A DNA stretch of 64,000 nucleotides from Thiosulfatihalobacter marinus (GTDB lineage: Bacteria; Pseudomonadota; Alphaproteobacteria; Rhodobacterales; Rhodobacteraceae), in the NCBI RefSeq assembly GCF_016019955.1, contig NZ_JAECRZ010000016.1:1-64000 (forward strand). The letters are read 5' to 3'. The stretch's first letter is position 1. Every line of letters begins with the position of its first letter. A model generated the notes under the pieces. It made no database searches, was not told where the DNA came from, and worked only from the letters and a program-made list of their open reading frames with translations. Positions 1 through 7,454 of this stretch are shown here, piece by piece. The position numbers and the translations under genes were made by a program.

Positions 1-34
1 AAATTGGCGGCATGAAAACCAACCCGGATACACC

Positions 35-187
35 TTAGATCAGCCGCTGAGCTGTCCGAAAAACCGGGACCACTTCATGATAGCCATTTGCCCAAATACC
101 TTCGGAGATGAAGCGATCCAACTGATCCTCGCCATCCCACTGAGCACCTACAAACCAGTACGGACGGTCATTCTTAACTTCAGGCAT
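35..187 (-). pseudogene. N-terminal fragment resembling a McrB-type restriction GTPase
   Basis: A 50-codon reading frame starts at the ATG at 187, with AGAGGA about 5 bases upstream, and stops at TAA (35-37). The stretch YWFVGAQWDGEDQLDRFISE followed by GIWANGY resembles the start of McrB-like 5-methylcytosine restriction proteins, which often open with a WFVGA...DQ..RF...GIW.NGY pattern. After that point the similarity breaks, and a different frame reads on for a short way, so a frameshift or truncation is likely. This is recalled family resemblance, not a database match. It may mark host DNA flanking prophage A. Confidence 0.35.
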
Positions 188-320
188 GAATTTCCTCTTT
201 TTTATTCAGTGGGCGCTAACGGCTGTTTGCCAAGAGGTTCTGACGTAACCGAAAGACGATCATAAACTTAAGCCAAACACTTTTAGACAGGAGCCGCAAT
301 CATCGGAGCCGCCGACCAAC

Positions 321-998
321 TCAGATTTCCCGCGCGAACCAGCGGATGCGACCGATGATGTGGATTTCTTCGGCGCTGCGCTCATAGGGACTGTAGAAGC
401 CGTTGTCCGAGATCACCCGCACGGCAGGTGGATCGCTGTTCGGGATGTGCTCGAGCCGCTTGGCCACCAACCCAATGCCGTCATCCAGCACGAAGATCCC
501 GGGCGGGTTCGGCGCGCGGCGGGTCATGTCGACCAGCACCGTGTCGCCGTCTAGCAGGGTCGGTGCCATGCTGTCGCCCTCCACATGCATGATCCGCAGC
601 TGCGACGGGCTGGCCTTGAGGCTGCCCTTTATCCAGGACCGGCGGAAGTGGTATGCGCGGCCGGGTGTGTCGTGATCCTCGGTCACCACCGCACCCCCGC
701 CCATCGACGGACGCGGGCTGGCATGTGCGATCGCAACGAAGGTTTCATCCGGGTTCTCGATGAAGGGCGGCTCGCCTTCGACCTCGCCGATGCCGTGGAT
801 CAGCCATTCCCTCTCGACCTTCAGAACGCGGGCGACCTCCGCCAGCTTGTCGATGCCGGGCCGCGCTGAGCGACCGCGCAGGATGTCGTAGACGAAGGAG
901 CGATTGACCCCGGCCATCTCTGCGACATGGGCGGGGCTGAGCCCGAGTTGTTGAGCGCGAGCGCGGAGGCGGTCTGAGAGCGTGTGGTGCTCGGTCAT
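321..998 (-). CDS. CI/LexA-type phage repressor with S24 peptidase domain
   Basis: This 225-residue protein has an Xre-type helix-turn-helix in its first 60 residues (AHVAEMAGVNRSFVYDILRG) and a C-terminal S24 peptidase fold. The likely catalytic dyad is Ser143 in EGDSM and Lys180 in LVAKRLE. Such proteins keep lysogeny and self-cleave during the SOS response; I see no clear Ala-Gly or Cys-Gly cleavage site, so cleavage is uncertain. I chose the ATG at 998 because GGGGAA lies just upstream; the frame is open further but passes through the putative operators. It is transcribed away from the early operon, the standard lysogeny switch layout. Confidence 0.9.
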   Translation of the reverse strand: MTEHHTLSDRLRARAQQLGLSPAHVAEMAGVNRSFVYDILRGRSARPGIDKLAEVARVLKVEREWLIHGIGEVEGEPPFIENPDETFVAIAHASPRPSMGGGAVVTEDHDTPGRAYHFRRSWIKGSLKASPSQLRIMHVEGDSMAPTLLDGDTVLVDMTRRAPNPPGIFVLDDGIGLVAKRLEHIPNSDPPAVRVISDNGFYSPYERSAEEIHIIGRIRWFAREI

Positions 999-1017
999 GT
1001 TTTCCCCAGAGAGCTGT

Positions 1018-1079
1018 GGATCAAATAGGATAAAATAGGATTGATCCGAGGGCGTCAAGGATTTAGAACAAAACCTAAA
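1018..1079. promoter_or_regulatory. Candidate repressor operator cluster
   Basis: The repressor/early intergenic region holds GGATCAA (1018-1024) and its inverse TTGATCC (1041-1047). Between and overlapping them are two direct copies of AAATAGGAT (1023-1031 and 1033-1041), spaced 10 bp, one helical turn. A second dyad, TTTAG(8)CTAAA, lies at 1062-1079. The position between divergent repressor and early genes makes these likely CI-type operators; which protein binds which site is inference. Confidence 0.55.
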
Positions 1080-1106
1080 CATTCAATGGCGGGAATCGGG
1101 GGTCGG

Positions 1107-1790
1107 ATGGAGATCGAGAAGGCGTACTTTACTCTGCCGGAGATCCTCGGTCGCTGGTCCATCTCCGAGGCCGACCTGATCTATCTGGCGGAGAACGACA
1201 AGCTGCGGCTGTCGGTGCGTGTCTTCGGCGTGCCCTTGGAACTGGGCGACTACGAGCAGACCCATGAGGGCGAGCACTTTCGGGTTCCGACCGAGCAGAG
1301 CTATTACAACGGCTTGCTCGAACTGCATGCGCGGGACGTTTTTCAGCTGTTTCGTGCTGCCGAGTTGACAGTGAGCGACTTCCGCACGCCCGGGTCAGAC
1401 TATGCGTCGATCTGGGGTGATCGCGATGGCGTGCCTCTGAGCATTGAGGATTTGCTGCTAAGGCGCGAGGAACGTGATCGTTTTGAAGCGGAGACCGGGT
1501 TCTCCGGCGCAGAGGCCGGACCGCAGTTGCCAATCTTCAGCGCATCGTCTGACTATCACGAGGTGCGTTGCGGCGGGCACCAGTTTCGTCTGGGCCCGAT
1601 CCAGGCGCAGGTTGTCCGTGCGCTGCATGAGGCTGCGCGGCGTGGCGAGGCCTGGCAGAGTGGCAAGGCGATCCTGTCGGCTGCGGGCTCCAAGAGCCTG
1701 AAGATGTCCGACGTGTTCAAATCCCAGAAGCAGTGGCGGTCGCTGATCGAATCGAACGGTCGCGGCAACTATCGTCTGAACTGCGACTGA
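1107..1790 (+). CDS. Phage early protein of unknown function
   Basis: The frame encodes about 227 residues from the ATG at 1107 (MEIEKAYF), preceded by a G-rich ribosome-binding stretch; an ATG at 1086 is an alternative. The N-terminal half (TLPEILGRWSISEADLIYLAEN) suggests a helix-turn-helix-like segment, and the C-terminal part (residues about 165-225) has charged, possibly winged-helix character ending in a WRSLIE...GNYRLN stretch. It is divergent from the CI-like repressor and is the first gene rightward, where phages place anti-repressor or transcription control genes. I do not recognise a named family. Confidence 0.6.
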   Translation: MEIEKAYFTLPEILGRWSISEADLIYLAENDKLRLSVRVFGVPLELGDYEQTHEGEHFRVPTEQSYYNGLLELHARDVFQLFRAAELTVSDFRTPGSDYASIWGDRDGVPLSIEDLLLRREERDRFEAETGFSGAEAGPQLPIFSASSDYHEVRCGGHQFRLGPIQAQVVRALHEAARRGEAWQSGKAILSAAGSKSLKMSDVFKSQKQWRSLIESNGRGNYRLNCD

Positions 1791-1834
1791 TTCCGACTCA
1801 TCCTGTTCCGGCGCGCGTGTCCCTCCGGCTCCAC

Positions 1835-1955
1835 AGTGGGATGCGCTGGGGGATGAGAGTGGGATGGCAATCCCCCGCCAGAGCGTTCGCCGTTGAGTTG
1901 CATAGCTCAAACTGATCCCCCTCCGCATCCCACTTCGATCCTGACGACATCCCAC
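1835..1955. repeat. Inverted and direct copies of an AGTGGGATG motif
   Basis: A perfect 11-bp inverted repeat, AGTGGGATGCG (1835-1845) and CGCATCCCACT (1924-1934), encloses a second direct copy, AGTGGGATG (1858-1866). A further inverted copy, CATCCCAC, lies at 1948-1955. All four sit in the gap between the first early gene and the excisionase-like gene. Spaced, oriented copies suggest binding sites for a regulator or excisionase, or an RNA hairpin. Confidence 0.5.
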
Positions 1956-2005
1956 AGCAGGATTTCGCATCTTCCTCCCAACGCAGCGAGCGACAGGAGA
2001 CGAAG

Positions 2006-2215
2006 ATGCAGCTCAAACACCTCAATCAGAAAGAACTGGCCCGGCGCTGGAACATCTCGCACCGCACGCTGGAGCGGTGGCGGTGGGCCGGTGAAGGCCC
2101 GCAATTCATGAAGCTGGGCGGCCGTGTGGTTTACCGCATGGAGGATATTATCGCGTTCGAGCAGGACCAGCTGCGCCACGGCACCGGCGCGGATGCCCGT
2201 GCGGGTGCCGCATGA
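2006..2215 (+). CDS. Excisionase/AlpA-like helix-turn-helix protein
   Basis: A 69-residue protein whose core, LNQKELARRWNISHRTLERW followed by KLGGRVVYRMEDIIAFE, is the MerR-like helix-turn-helix of the excisionase/AlpA DNA-binding family. These bind phage or plasmid DNA as recombination directionality factors or transcription regulators. The four oriented AGTGGGATG motifs just upstream are possible targets. It overlaps the next gene by ATGA, so the two are probably translationally coupled. Confidence 0.8.
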   Translation: MQLKHLNQKELARRWNISHRTLERWRWAGEGPQFMKLGGRVVYRMEDIIAFEQDQLRHGTGADARAGAA

Positions 2216-2571
2216 TGGTCCGGCTTGATGATTTCGCGGCCGACCGGGTGGTGCCGTTCTGCGCCGCTGGCGGTCTGGACGAGGTCGGTCTCTGCGCTTG
2301 GATCGCGCAGGCCGAGCCCGGCGAGACGCTGATCTATCACCGCGGGTTTCTGGCGGTCGATGCCACGGCCGTCTTGTCGAAGCTGCCTGCGGACCGTCAG
2401 CGGGCCTTGCGCCAGGTCGCGGCCGCCGCCCTTCGCGCGGCCGAGCAGAACCTCGTCCATCTCGTCCAGGCGCGGATCGGCCCCGACCACTTCGCCTACA
2501 TCGCCGTCGCCCGGCCTAAACCCCGATCCAGCGGTGCCGCCCTGTCGGTCCGCCTGCTCGAGGCCGCGTGA
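2212..2571 (+). CDS. Conserved phage early protein, unknown function
   Basis: A 119-residue protein starting at the ATG that overlaps the stop of the excisionase-like gene. It is alanine-rich and probably mixed alpha/beta, with no cysteine cluster, signal peptide or membrane segment. It ends in a GTGATG overlap with the next gene. Its fixed place between an excisionase-like gene and an AAA recombinase operon suggests a role in early phage functions. I do not recognise a domain. Confidence 0.65.
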   Translation: MMVRLDDFAADRVVPFCAAGGLDEVGLCAWIAQAEPGETLIYHRGFLAVDATAVLSKLPADRQRALRQVAAAALRAAEQNLVHLVQARIGPDHFAYIAVARPKPRSSGAALSVRLLEAA

Positions 2572-3104
2572 TGCCCGCATTCCAATCCCTTTTCACCGAT
2601 CACGGAAACCCTTTCATGCCATTCCCCGAGAACACCCCCACGCCCGACGATCTGCCGTCCCTTAGTGCAGCGGAAATCGCGGCGCTACCGGCCGAGTTGC
2701 TGGCAATCCTGCAGCGCGAGATCGACGAGCGCCTTAAGCGCGACAAGGCGGCCAAGACCCGCTTCGATGCTGGACTGGCCGTTCGCTACGCCACTCGCGC
2801 TACCGAGGAACGCCAAGCCGCAGGCAAAGACACCGGCACTGTCCGGTTCGACGACGGCGATTTCACCGTGGTCGCTGATCTGCCGAAGCGGGTGGATTGG
2901 GATCAGGACCGACTGGCCGATATGGTCTCGCGGATCCGCGATGCCGGGGACGATCCCGCGGAATATGTCGATCTATCCTACAAGGTTCCCGAGCGCAAAT
3001 ACGTCGCCTGGCCTGAAGCGATCCGCGCCGGTTTCGAGCCCGCGCGCACAGTGCGGCCCGGCACGCTGAAGGTCGAGATCCTCGCGCAGGAGGCCGACCA
3101 GTGA
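2571..3104 (+). CDS. Conserved phage protein upstream of the Sak4-like ATPase
   Basis: The frame can start at GTG 2568, ATG 2571 (overlapping the previous stop) or ATG 2616, which has GGAAA upstream and begins MPFPENTPTPDD. I list 2571. The protein has a charged helical stretch (ILQREIDERLKRDKAAKTRF, residues about 45-65) and a C-terminal part rich in aromatic and acidic residues (YKVPERKYVAWPEAIRAGFE). Its stop overlaps the ATG of the AAA ATPase gene by ATGA, so it belongs to the recombination operon. No domain recognised. Confidence 0.65.
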   Translation: MPAFQSLFTDHGNPFMPFPENTPTPDDLPSLSAAEIAALPAELLAILQREIDERLKRDKAAKTRFDAGLAVRYATRATEERQAAGKDTGTVRFDDGDFTVVADLPKRVDWDQDRLADMVSRIRDAGDDPAEYVDLSYKVPERKYVAWPEAIRAGFEPARTVRPGTLKVEILAQEADQ

Positions 3105-3976
3105 GCCTTCCCATCATCAGCGCCGATCAAAGGCTTGCCGAGCCGCGCGGGATCAAGGGCTGCATCTTCGGGAAATCCGGCATTGGGAAAACCTCGCTGC
3201 TCTGGACGCTCGATCCTGATCGCACCTTGTTCATAGATCTCGAAGCGGGCGATCTTGCCATTGAAGGCTGGGCGGGCGACAGCATCCGGCCGCGCATCTG
3301 GACGGAATGCCGGGATTTTGCGGTGTTCATCGGCGGGCCCAACCCGGCTTTGCGCGATGAGCAGCCCTATAGCCCGGCGCATTATGCCGCCGTCTGCGAG
3401 CGCTTCGGCGATCCGGCAGCCCTAGACCGTTACGACACCATCTTCGTCGACTCGATCACGGTCGCCGGGCGGCTGTGCTTCGGCTGGTGCAAGGGCCAGC
3501 CCGAAGCGCTATCGGAGAAGACCGGCAAGCCGGATGTGCGCGGGGCCTACAGTCTGCACGGGCGCGAGATGATCGGCTGGCTCACCCATCTCCAGCACAC
3601 GCGCGCCAAGAGCGTCTGGTTCGTCGGGATCCTCGACGAGAAGCTCGACGACTTCAATCGCAAGGTGTTCCAGCCGCAGATCGACGGCTCGAAGACCGGG
3701 TTGGAGCTGCCGGGGATCGTCGACGAGGTGATCACCATGGCGGAGTTGAAGGCCGATGGCGGCGATCCCTATCGCGCCTTCGTCTGCCAGACGATCAACC
3801 CCTGGGGCTTCCCGGCCAAGGACCGCTCCGGTCGGCTGGCTCAGGTCGAGGAGCCTCACCTCGGCCACCTGATGGCGAAGATCCGAACGCCTGCCGCCCC
3901 CGTGACAGATCGCCTGACCTACGCCCCGCCACCCGCCGAACCGGCGGCGCCCGACCAATCCCAACCGCAATCCTGA
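3101..3976 (+). CDS. RecA-like AAA ATPase, probable Sak4-type phage recombinase
   Basis: A 291-residue P-loop ATPase with Walker A GKSGIGKTS near residue 24 and a Walker B-like strand YDTIFVDSI near residue 111. The arrangement matches AAA_24 family phage nucleotide-binding proteins, which include Sak4 single-strand annealing or recombinase proteins. The following gene looks like a single-stranded DNA binding protein, a known partner type for Sak4. Together with the helicase and Cas4-like nuclease downstream it would form a phage recombination and replication module. Assignment to Sak4 rather than another AAA_24 member is inference. Confidence 0.75.
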   Translation: MSLPIISADQRLAEPRGIKGCIFGKSGIGKTSLLWTLDPDRTLFIDLEAGDLAIEGWAGDSIRPRIWTECRDFAVFIGGPNPALRDEQPYSPAHYAAVCERFGDPAALDRYDTIFVDSITVAGRLCFGWCKGQPEALSEKTGKPDVRGAYSLHGREMIGWLTHLQHTRAKSVWFVGILDEKLDDFNRKVFQPQIDGSKTGLELPGIVDEVITMAELKADGGDPYRAFVCQTINPWGFPAKDRSGRLAQVEEPHLGHLMAKIRTPAAPVTDRLTYAPPPAEPAAPDQSQPQS

Positions 3977-3995
3977 TCAGAAAAGGAGGTTCCCC

Positions 3996-4589
3996 ATGGG
4001 TTCCTGGAACAATTTTAACGACGCGCAGAGCAACACCAACCTTATCCCCAAGGGCACGCTGGCCAAGGTGCGCCTGACCATCCGTCCCGGCGGTTTCGAC
4101 GACGCCTCACAGGGCTGGACCGGCGGCTACGCCACGCGCGGATCGACTGGCGCGGTATATCTCAACGGTGAGTTCACCGTGACCGAGGGTCCGTATGCCC
4201 GGCGCAAGATCTTCACCCTGATCGGGCTCTACAGCCCCAAGGGGCCGGACTGGACCAACATGGGTCGCAGCCTGGTGCGCGGCATGCTCAACTCGGCGCG
4301 GGGGATTTCCGACAAAGACATGTCGGCGGAGGCGCAGGCAGCGCGGCGCATCAGCGGCTTTGCCGATCTTGACGGGATCGAGTTCATCGCCCGCATCGAT
4401 GTCGGCACCGACGCCAGCGGCGACGACAAGAACGAGATCCGCAGCGCGGTCACGCCCGATCATCGCGACTATGCGCAGGTCATGGGGGCGGCGCCGTCGC
4501 TGGGTCAACAGTCGCCAGCTGCCAATAGCGCACCCGTGTCGCAATCCGCCGCCGCACCTGTGCCGGGTCGCCCGGCATGGGCGCAGTAA
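3996..4589 (+). CDS. Putative phage single-stranded DNA binding protein
   Basis: A 197-residue protein with a strong ribosome-binding site (AAAGGAGG) before the ATG. It has an OB-like, beta-rich centre (GAVYLNGEFTVTEGPYARRK) and a disordered tail rich in Ala, Pro, Gln and Ser (residues about 165-197), a layout typical of SSB proteins whose tails recruit partners. Position right after a Sak4-like recombinase supports this. The primary sequence is not a classical SSB, so the call rests on context and architecture. Confidence 0.55.
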   Translation: MGSWNNFNDAQSNTNLIPKGTLAKVRLTIRPGGFDDASQGWTGGYATRGSTGAVYLNGEFTVTEGPYARRKIFTLIGLYSPKGPDWTNMGRSLVRGMLNSARGISDKDMSAEAQAARRISGFADLDGIEFIARIDVGTDASGDDKNEIRSAVTPDHRDYAQVMGAAPSLGQQSPAANSAPVSQSAAAPVPGRPAWAQ

Positions 4590-4600
4590 GGGGCTGCGCC

Positions 4601-6271
4601 ATGCGCCTTCGTCCGCGCCAGAGTCTTTTCGTGGAGCGCAGCCTCGCTGCGCTCTGCGATCACGGCAACACGCTCAGCATCGCCTCGACCGGCTTCGGCA
4701 AGACGATCGCGCTGTCCACAGTGGTCGCGGGCTCCATTGAGGGCAGCGAGGCCAAGGCCTGCATTCTCGCCCATCGCGACGAGCTGACGTCGCAGAACCG
4801 CACCAAGTTCGGCCGGGTCGCGCCTGAGATTACCACTTCGGTGGTCGATGCCGGGAGCAAGGACTGGGCCGGTCAGGCGACCTTCGCCATGGTGCCAACG
4901 CTGACGCGTCCCGGCAATCTGGCCGCAATGCCCGCTCTTGATCTGCTGGTGATCGACGAAGCGCACCACGCGGTCGCCGACAGCTATCGCCGGATCATCG
5001 ACCACGCGCGCAGCGCCAATCCCGACTGCCGGATCTTCGGCGTCACTGCCACGCCGAACCGGGGTGACCGCAAAGGCCTGCGCGAGATTTTCGACAATGT
5101 GGGCGACCAGGTCCGGCTGGGTGAGCTGATCGCCTCGGGCCATCTCGTCCCGCCTCGCACCTTCATCATCGACGTCGGCGTGCAGGATCAGTTGCGCGCG
5201 TTCCGCAAGACCGCCTCGGATTTCGACATGAACGAGGTGGCGGGCATCATGAACCGCGCCCCGGTCACCGACGAGGTGATCCGGCATTGGCGCGAGAAGG
5301 CCAGCGATCGTCCCACGGTCGTCTTCTGCTCCAACGTTGCTCATGCCGAGAACGTCGCCGCAGCGTTCAACGACGCGGACATCGCGACGGCCGTCGTCCA
5401 TGGCGACTTGGACGGGGCGACCCGGCGCAGGATCCTCGCCGCCTATGCCTCGGGCGAGATCCGGGTGATCGTTAACGTCGCCGTGCTCACGGAAGGCTGG
5501 GACAACCCGCCGACCTCTTGTGTCGTGCTGCTGCGACCCTCGTCCTACAAATCCACCATGATCCAGATGATCGGCCGCGGTCTGCGCACTGTCGATCCGG
5601 AGGAATATCCAGGCGTCGTCAAGGCCGACTGCATCGTGCTGGATTTCGGGACGTCGAGCCTGACCCACGGCACGCTGGAACAGGATGTCGACCTGGACGG
5701 CCGCGATCCGGTGCCCGGTCCAGCCCCGAGCAAGACTTGCCCTGAATGTGAGGCGGAGATCCCGCTCAACGTCACCGAATGCCCATTCTGCGGAGCGGAC
5801 CTGTCGCAGGAAGGCTCGGCCCCGATCGACAGTTTCATCATGTCCGAGATTGATCTGCTAAAACGCTCCAGTTTCGCATGGGTCGACCTCTTCGATGATG
5901 ATGCGGCCCTGATGGCCAACGGGTTCAACGCCTGGGGCGGCGTCTTCTTCCTTGAGGGCCGCTGGCACGCTGTCGGCGGCGGCAAAGGTCAGGCGTCCCG
6001 GCTGCTTGGCGTGGGCGAACGTACGGTTTGTCTCGCGCAGGCCGATGACTGGCTCAACACCCATGAAACGGACGAGAGCGCATTCAAATCGAAGGGATGG
6101 CTGAAACAGGCCGCGACCGAGAAGCAGCTGCAATATCTGCCGACGGAATTTCGCAGCGACTATGGCCTCACCCGTTATCGCGCCTCGGCGCTGATGACCT
6201 TCAAATTCAACAAGCGCGATATTCGACAGTTGGTCGGCCGGGCTGCTCCATCCCTCGGTAGGGCCGCGTGA
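4601..6271 (+). CDS. DEAD/DEAH-box superfamily 2 helicase with C-terminal zinc ribbon
   Basis: About 556 residues from the ATG at 4601 (AAGGGG upstream; an earlier ATG at 4577 lies inside the previous gene). Superfamily 2 motifs are in order: Walker A STGFGKT, DEAH in VIDEAHHAV, motif III VTATPNRGD, and motif VI IGRGLR. A four-cysteine zinc ribbon (CPECEAEIPLNVTECPFCGA) follows the helicase core, and a C-terminal domain of about 170 residues is unassigned. Likely works in phage replication or recombination, unwinding or remodelling DNA. Its stop overlaps the next GTG start. Confidence 0.85.
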   Translation: MRLRPRQSLFVERSLAALCDHGNTLSIASTGFGKTIALSTVVAGSIEGSEAKACILAHRDELTSQNRTKFGRVAPEITTSVVDAGSKDWAGQATFAMVPTLTRPGNLAAMPALDLLVIDEAHHAVADSYRRIIDHARSANPDCRIFGVTATPNRGDRKGLREIFDNVGDQVRLGELIASGHLVPPRTFIIDVGVQDQLRAFRKTASDFDMNEVAGIMNRAPVTDEVIRHWREKASDRPTVVFCSNVAHAENVAAAFNDADIATAVVHGDLDGATRRRILAAYASGEIRVIVNVAVLTEGWDNPPTSCVVLLRPSSYKSTMIQMIGRGLRTVDPEEYPGVVKADCIVLDFGTSSLTHGTLEQDVDLDGRDPVPGPAPSKTCPECEAEIPLNVTECPFCGADLSQEGSAPIDSFIMSEIDLLKRSSFAWVDLFDDDAALMANGFNAWGGVFFLEGRWHAVGGGKGQASRLLGVGERTVCLAQADDWLNTHETDESAFKSKGWLKQAATEKQLQYLPTEFRSDYGLTRYRASALMTFKFNKRDIRQLVGRAAPSLGRAA

Positions 6272-6696
6272 GCCATGTCGCGCAAATCCCATCCCCGGCC
6301 GAACCGGCTTCGGATCGACCGAGCATTGATCGCTTCTGGCATCCGCGCCCGCTGCTCTGTGGCGTCTGCACATCCCGCGCACAGGGTTTTGGCTGGTTCG
6401 ATCCCCACCGGCCGCGCCCGCACCGTACCCGCCGCTGGTTCTGCTCAATGGGCTGCCAGGCGGCTTTCACTCTCAAAGCTCGGAAAGGATTGAGCATGGT
6501 CGATTTTACAGAAGAGGAAACGCAGGCGCTGCCCGCCGTGATGCGCGCACTCGGCCCCGAGATGGAACGGATCGGCTGGGACCGGTCGCTGGGCCAGCTG
6601 ACCCAGAACGACATGCACCGTCTGATCGTGATCACGGTCGAGGCGTTCCGTGCCGAAATGGCCGAGGTTGCAGCCCAGTCGGAGATCCCGTTCTGA
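6268..6696 (+). CDS. Phage zinc-finger-like protein (DUF6511-like)
   Basis: A 142-residue protein starting at GTG 6268, overlapping the helicase stop by GTGA. The N-terminal half has a pair of cysteine motifs (LLCGVC and WFCSMGC, about 35 residues apart) that could bind one zinc ion. The C-terminal half is acidic and helical. I recall this layout in Rhodobacterales phage proteins labelled DUF6511, but the name is from memory. It is flanked by a helicase and a Cas4-like nuclease, so a DNA-processing role is plausible. Confidence 0.65.
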   Translation: MSHVAQIPSPAEPASDRPSIDRFWHPRPLLCGVCTSRAQGFGWFDPHRPRPHRTRRWFCSMGCQAAFTLKARKGLSMVDFTEEETQALPAVMRALGPEMERIGWDRSLGQLTQNDMHRLIVITVEAFRAEMAEVAAQSEIPF

Positions 6697-7454
6697 TGCT
6701 GGATTTCAATCACCGCGCATCCACGGCCGAGCGGATCAACGCATTGGTCGACGCAGCCCTCATCGCTGAGCGCGAGGCCACGCCACCCCGGACCTATCTC
6801 GGCGCGTCCCGCTTGGGGCATGCCTGCGAACGCGCGCTGCAATTCGAGTTTGTCGGCGCGCCCAAGGATGAGGGGGCTGATTTCAGCGGCCAGACGCTGC
6901 GGATCTTCGCGATTGGTCATCAGCTCGAAGACCTGGCGATCCGCTGGCTGCGCGCGGCCGGGATCGATCTGGTGACCCAAAAACGCGATGGCGGCCAGTT
7001 CGGCTTCTCCGTCGCGGGTGGTCGTGTCCGGGGCCATGTCGACGGGATTATCGCCGATGCCCCGGCAGCGCTCGGCATGCGCGCCCCTGCGCTCTGGGAA
7101 TGCAAAACGATGAACGCGAAGAACTGGCGCGCCTGCGTCAAGGATGGGGTGACTGTCTCCAAACCCGTCTATGCCGCCCAGATCGCGATCTACCAGGCCT
7201 ACATGGAACCTTCGGTGCCGGGGATATCGACGGCTCCTGCGCTGTTTACGGCGATCAACAAGGACACGGCCGAGCTGCACCACGAGCTCGTCCCCTTCGA
7301 TGCCGATCTCGCGCAGCGCATGTCCGACCGCGCCGTTCGAATCCTGCAGGCGACCGACGCGGGCGAGTTGCTGCCGCGCATCGCCGCCAATCGCGATTTC
7401 TTCGAATGCCGGTTCTGCGCCCACGCCGAGCGGTGTTGGAGCCTGGCTGCATGA
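6696..7454 (+). CDS. Cas4/RecB-like PD-(D/E)XK nuclease with iron-sulfur cysteines
   Basis: A 252-residue nuclease. Catalytic residues appear as Asp116 (GHVDG) and Glu135-x-Lys137 (WECK). Four cysteines placed as in Cas4 and AddB, Cys44 (HACERA) plus Cys238, Cys241 and Cys247 (ECRFCAHAERCW), suggest a 4Fe-4S cluster. Such proteins make 5' or 3' resections in DNA and in phages usually serve recombination. No cas1 or cas2 is near, so this is not a CRISPR locus. The start overlaps the previous stop by TGATG. Confidence 0.8.
   Translation: MLDFNHRASTAERINALVDAALIAEREATPPRTYLGASRLGHACERALQFEFVGAPKDEGADFSGQTLRIFAIGHQLEDLAIRWLRAAGIDLVTQKRDGGQFGFSVAGGRVRGHVDGIIADAPAALGMRAPALWECKTMNAKNWRACVKDGVTVSKPVYAAQIAIYQAYMEPSVPGISTAPALFTAINKDTAELHHELVPFDADLAQRMSDRAVRILQATDAGELLPRIAANRDFFECRFCAHAERCWSLAA

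Noticed and set aside
77-265. 62-codon plus-strand frame at the window start
   Set aside because: Antisense to the McrB-like fragment, which has a ribosome site and family resemblance.
6696-7454. CRISPR-associated cas4
   Set aside because: No repeat-spacer array, cas1 or cas2; phage recombination context explains it better.
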